Shown here in pieces: positions 15,402-16,076 of a stretch of 16,076 bases of DNA. A program made the translations under genes and the position numbers. Each line of letters opens with the position of its first letter. The first letter of the stretch is position 1. The notes under the pieces were generated by a model. It saw only the letters and a program-made list of their open reading frames with translations. It searched no databases and was not told the DNA's origin. Source of the DNA: Verrucomicrobia bacterium TMED56 (lineage in GTDB: Bacteria > Verrucomicrobiota > Verrucomicrobiia > Opitutales > Seribacteraceae); NCBI GenBank assembly GCA_002167265.1, contig NHDJ01000056.1:1-16076 (forward strand), written 5' to 3'.

Positions 15402-16076
15402 TTATTGGGCGTTGCGGTTAATGCAGTTCAAGTCCTCGAAAGAACGTTTCAGCCTTTCGACAAATGCATTCTCTCCAGATCTTAACCAGGCTCTGGGATC
15501 ATAGAATTTTTTATTTGGCTTATCATCACCATCCGGGTTACCGAGTTGGGATTGTAAATAGTCTTTTTTACTTTTGTAGTAATCATGCACTCCATCCCAA
15601 TAAGCCCATTGCATGTCAGTATCCAAATTCATTTTGACAACACCATATCCAATCGCCTCACGAATTTGATCTCGAGAAGAACCAGAACCTCCATGAAATA
15701 CAAAGTGAATGGGTTTTTCAGACAAACCATGCTTTTCCCTTACATATTCCTGTGAATTGAGCAGTATTTTTGGAGTAAGCTCAACATTACCAGGTTTATA
15801 AACTCCATGGACATTGCCAAAAGCGGCTGCAACCGTGAAACGAGGACTTATCTTAATTAAGGTATCATAGGCTTGGTTAACTTCTTCAGGTTGCGTGTAT
15901 AAACGAGAACTGTCGATATCAGTATTATCCACGCCATCCTCCTCTCCTCCAGTTACACCAAGTTCAATTTCGATCGTCATCCCGATTTTATCCATACGCT
16001 CAAAATACTCCCCAGAAGTACCAAGATTGTCCTCAATTGGCTCCTCGGACAGATCAAGCATATGAGAACTGTAAAG
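15402..16076 (-). CDS. fbaA: Class II fructose-bisphosphate aldolase, C-terminal part (cut by right window edge)
   Basis: This zinc enzyme splits fructose 1,6-bisphosphate into dihydroxyacetone phosphate and glyceraldehyde 3-phosphate, and makes it in gluconeogenesis. The visible 224 residues match the class IIA (E. coli FbaA) type without gaps. Taking the first visible residue as 1, the conserved residues fall at a constant offset of 136 from E. coli numbering as I recall it. Zinc ligands are Glu38 (E174), His90 in GNVHG (H226) and His128 in FVFHGG (H264); catalytic Glu46 (E182) is in GGEEDG, Asn150 (N286) in KMNLDTD and Arg195 (R331) in DPRAW. The first zinc-site histidine and catalytic Asp lie outside the window. 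The frame stays open past ATG 16061 to the edge, reading LYSSHM as in FbaA, so 16061 is internal. The C-terminus is complete. The small ribbon-helix-helix gene follows. Confidence 0.97.
   Translation of the reverse strand, partial: LYSSHMLDLSEEPIEDNLGTSGEYFERMDKIGMTIEIELGVTGGEEDGVDNTDIDSSRLYTQPEEVNQAYDTLIKISPRFTVAAAFGNVHGVYKPGNVELTPKILLNSQEYVREKHGLSEKPIHFVFHGGSGSSRDQIREAIGYGVVKMNLDTDMQWAYWDGVHDYYKSKKDYLQSQLGNPDGDDKPNKKFYDPRAWLRSGENAFVERLKRSFEDLNCINRNAQ

Noticed and set aside
1..16076. tRNA genes, CRISPR arrays, insertion sequences, phage or defence genes
   Set aside because: No cloverleaf-like segment, regularly spaced repeat, transposase frame or defence-type gene is visible, and almost all sequence is used by the 13 housekeeping or metabolic genes.

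Overview
The window is a dense, low-to-mid GC stretch of bacterial chromosome. It holds 13 protein genes, 11 on the minus strand and 2 on the plus strand. No gap between genes exceeds about 100 bases. I see no tRNA, rRNA, CRISPR array, insertion sequence or prophage gene. The gene content is core metabolism and housekeeping. The protein styles point to a Gram-negative bacterium, most likely Verrucomicrobiota (Opitutae-like): the LysR regulator, the AroE N-terminus, a lipoprotein GalM, a DUF3108 protein and a single-chain pyruvate carboxylase. That placement is inference from remembered family resemblance, not from a search.

Left block (1-5481, all minus, read right to left): yggS (PLP homeostasis), a SirB1/transglutaminase-like protein, aroE (shikimate pathway), a type IV prepilin peptidase and pyruvate carboxylase, which runs off the left edge. 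Spacing runs from a short overlap to about 75 bases, so this looks like one transcription unit or a few nested ones. The divergent lysR gene (5537-6430, plus) shares a 55-base AT-rich promoter region with yggS. That region contains two abutting perfect palindromes that reach into the lysR start codon.

Middle block (6427-12925, all minus): mutL, then a lipoprotein-type aldose 1-epimerase (galM), glycogen phosphorylase (glgP) and an exported DUF3108 protein. lysR and the DUF3108 gene converge so tightly that one CTAG supplies both stop codons. The MutL has intact GHKL ATPase motifs, but its C-terminal endonuclease motifs look lost.

Right block (12926-16076): a divergent plus-strand gene for a thioredoxin-domain DUF255 (YyaL/SPATA20) protein, then on the minus strand an orphan ribbon-helix-helix-like protein and, upstream of it, class II fructose-bisphosphate aldolase cut by the right edge. 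Four genes serve sugar and central carbon flow: glgP, galM, fbaA and pyc. They lie in separate units and no common regulator is visible.

I found no convincing new multi-gene system. The points most worth a second look are the apparently nuclease-dead MutL, the membrane-anchored GalM with its extra linker, the lysR start-site palindromes with a possibly leaderless mRNA, and the orphan ribbon-helix-helix gene beside fbaA.
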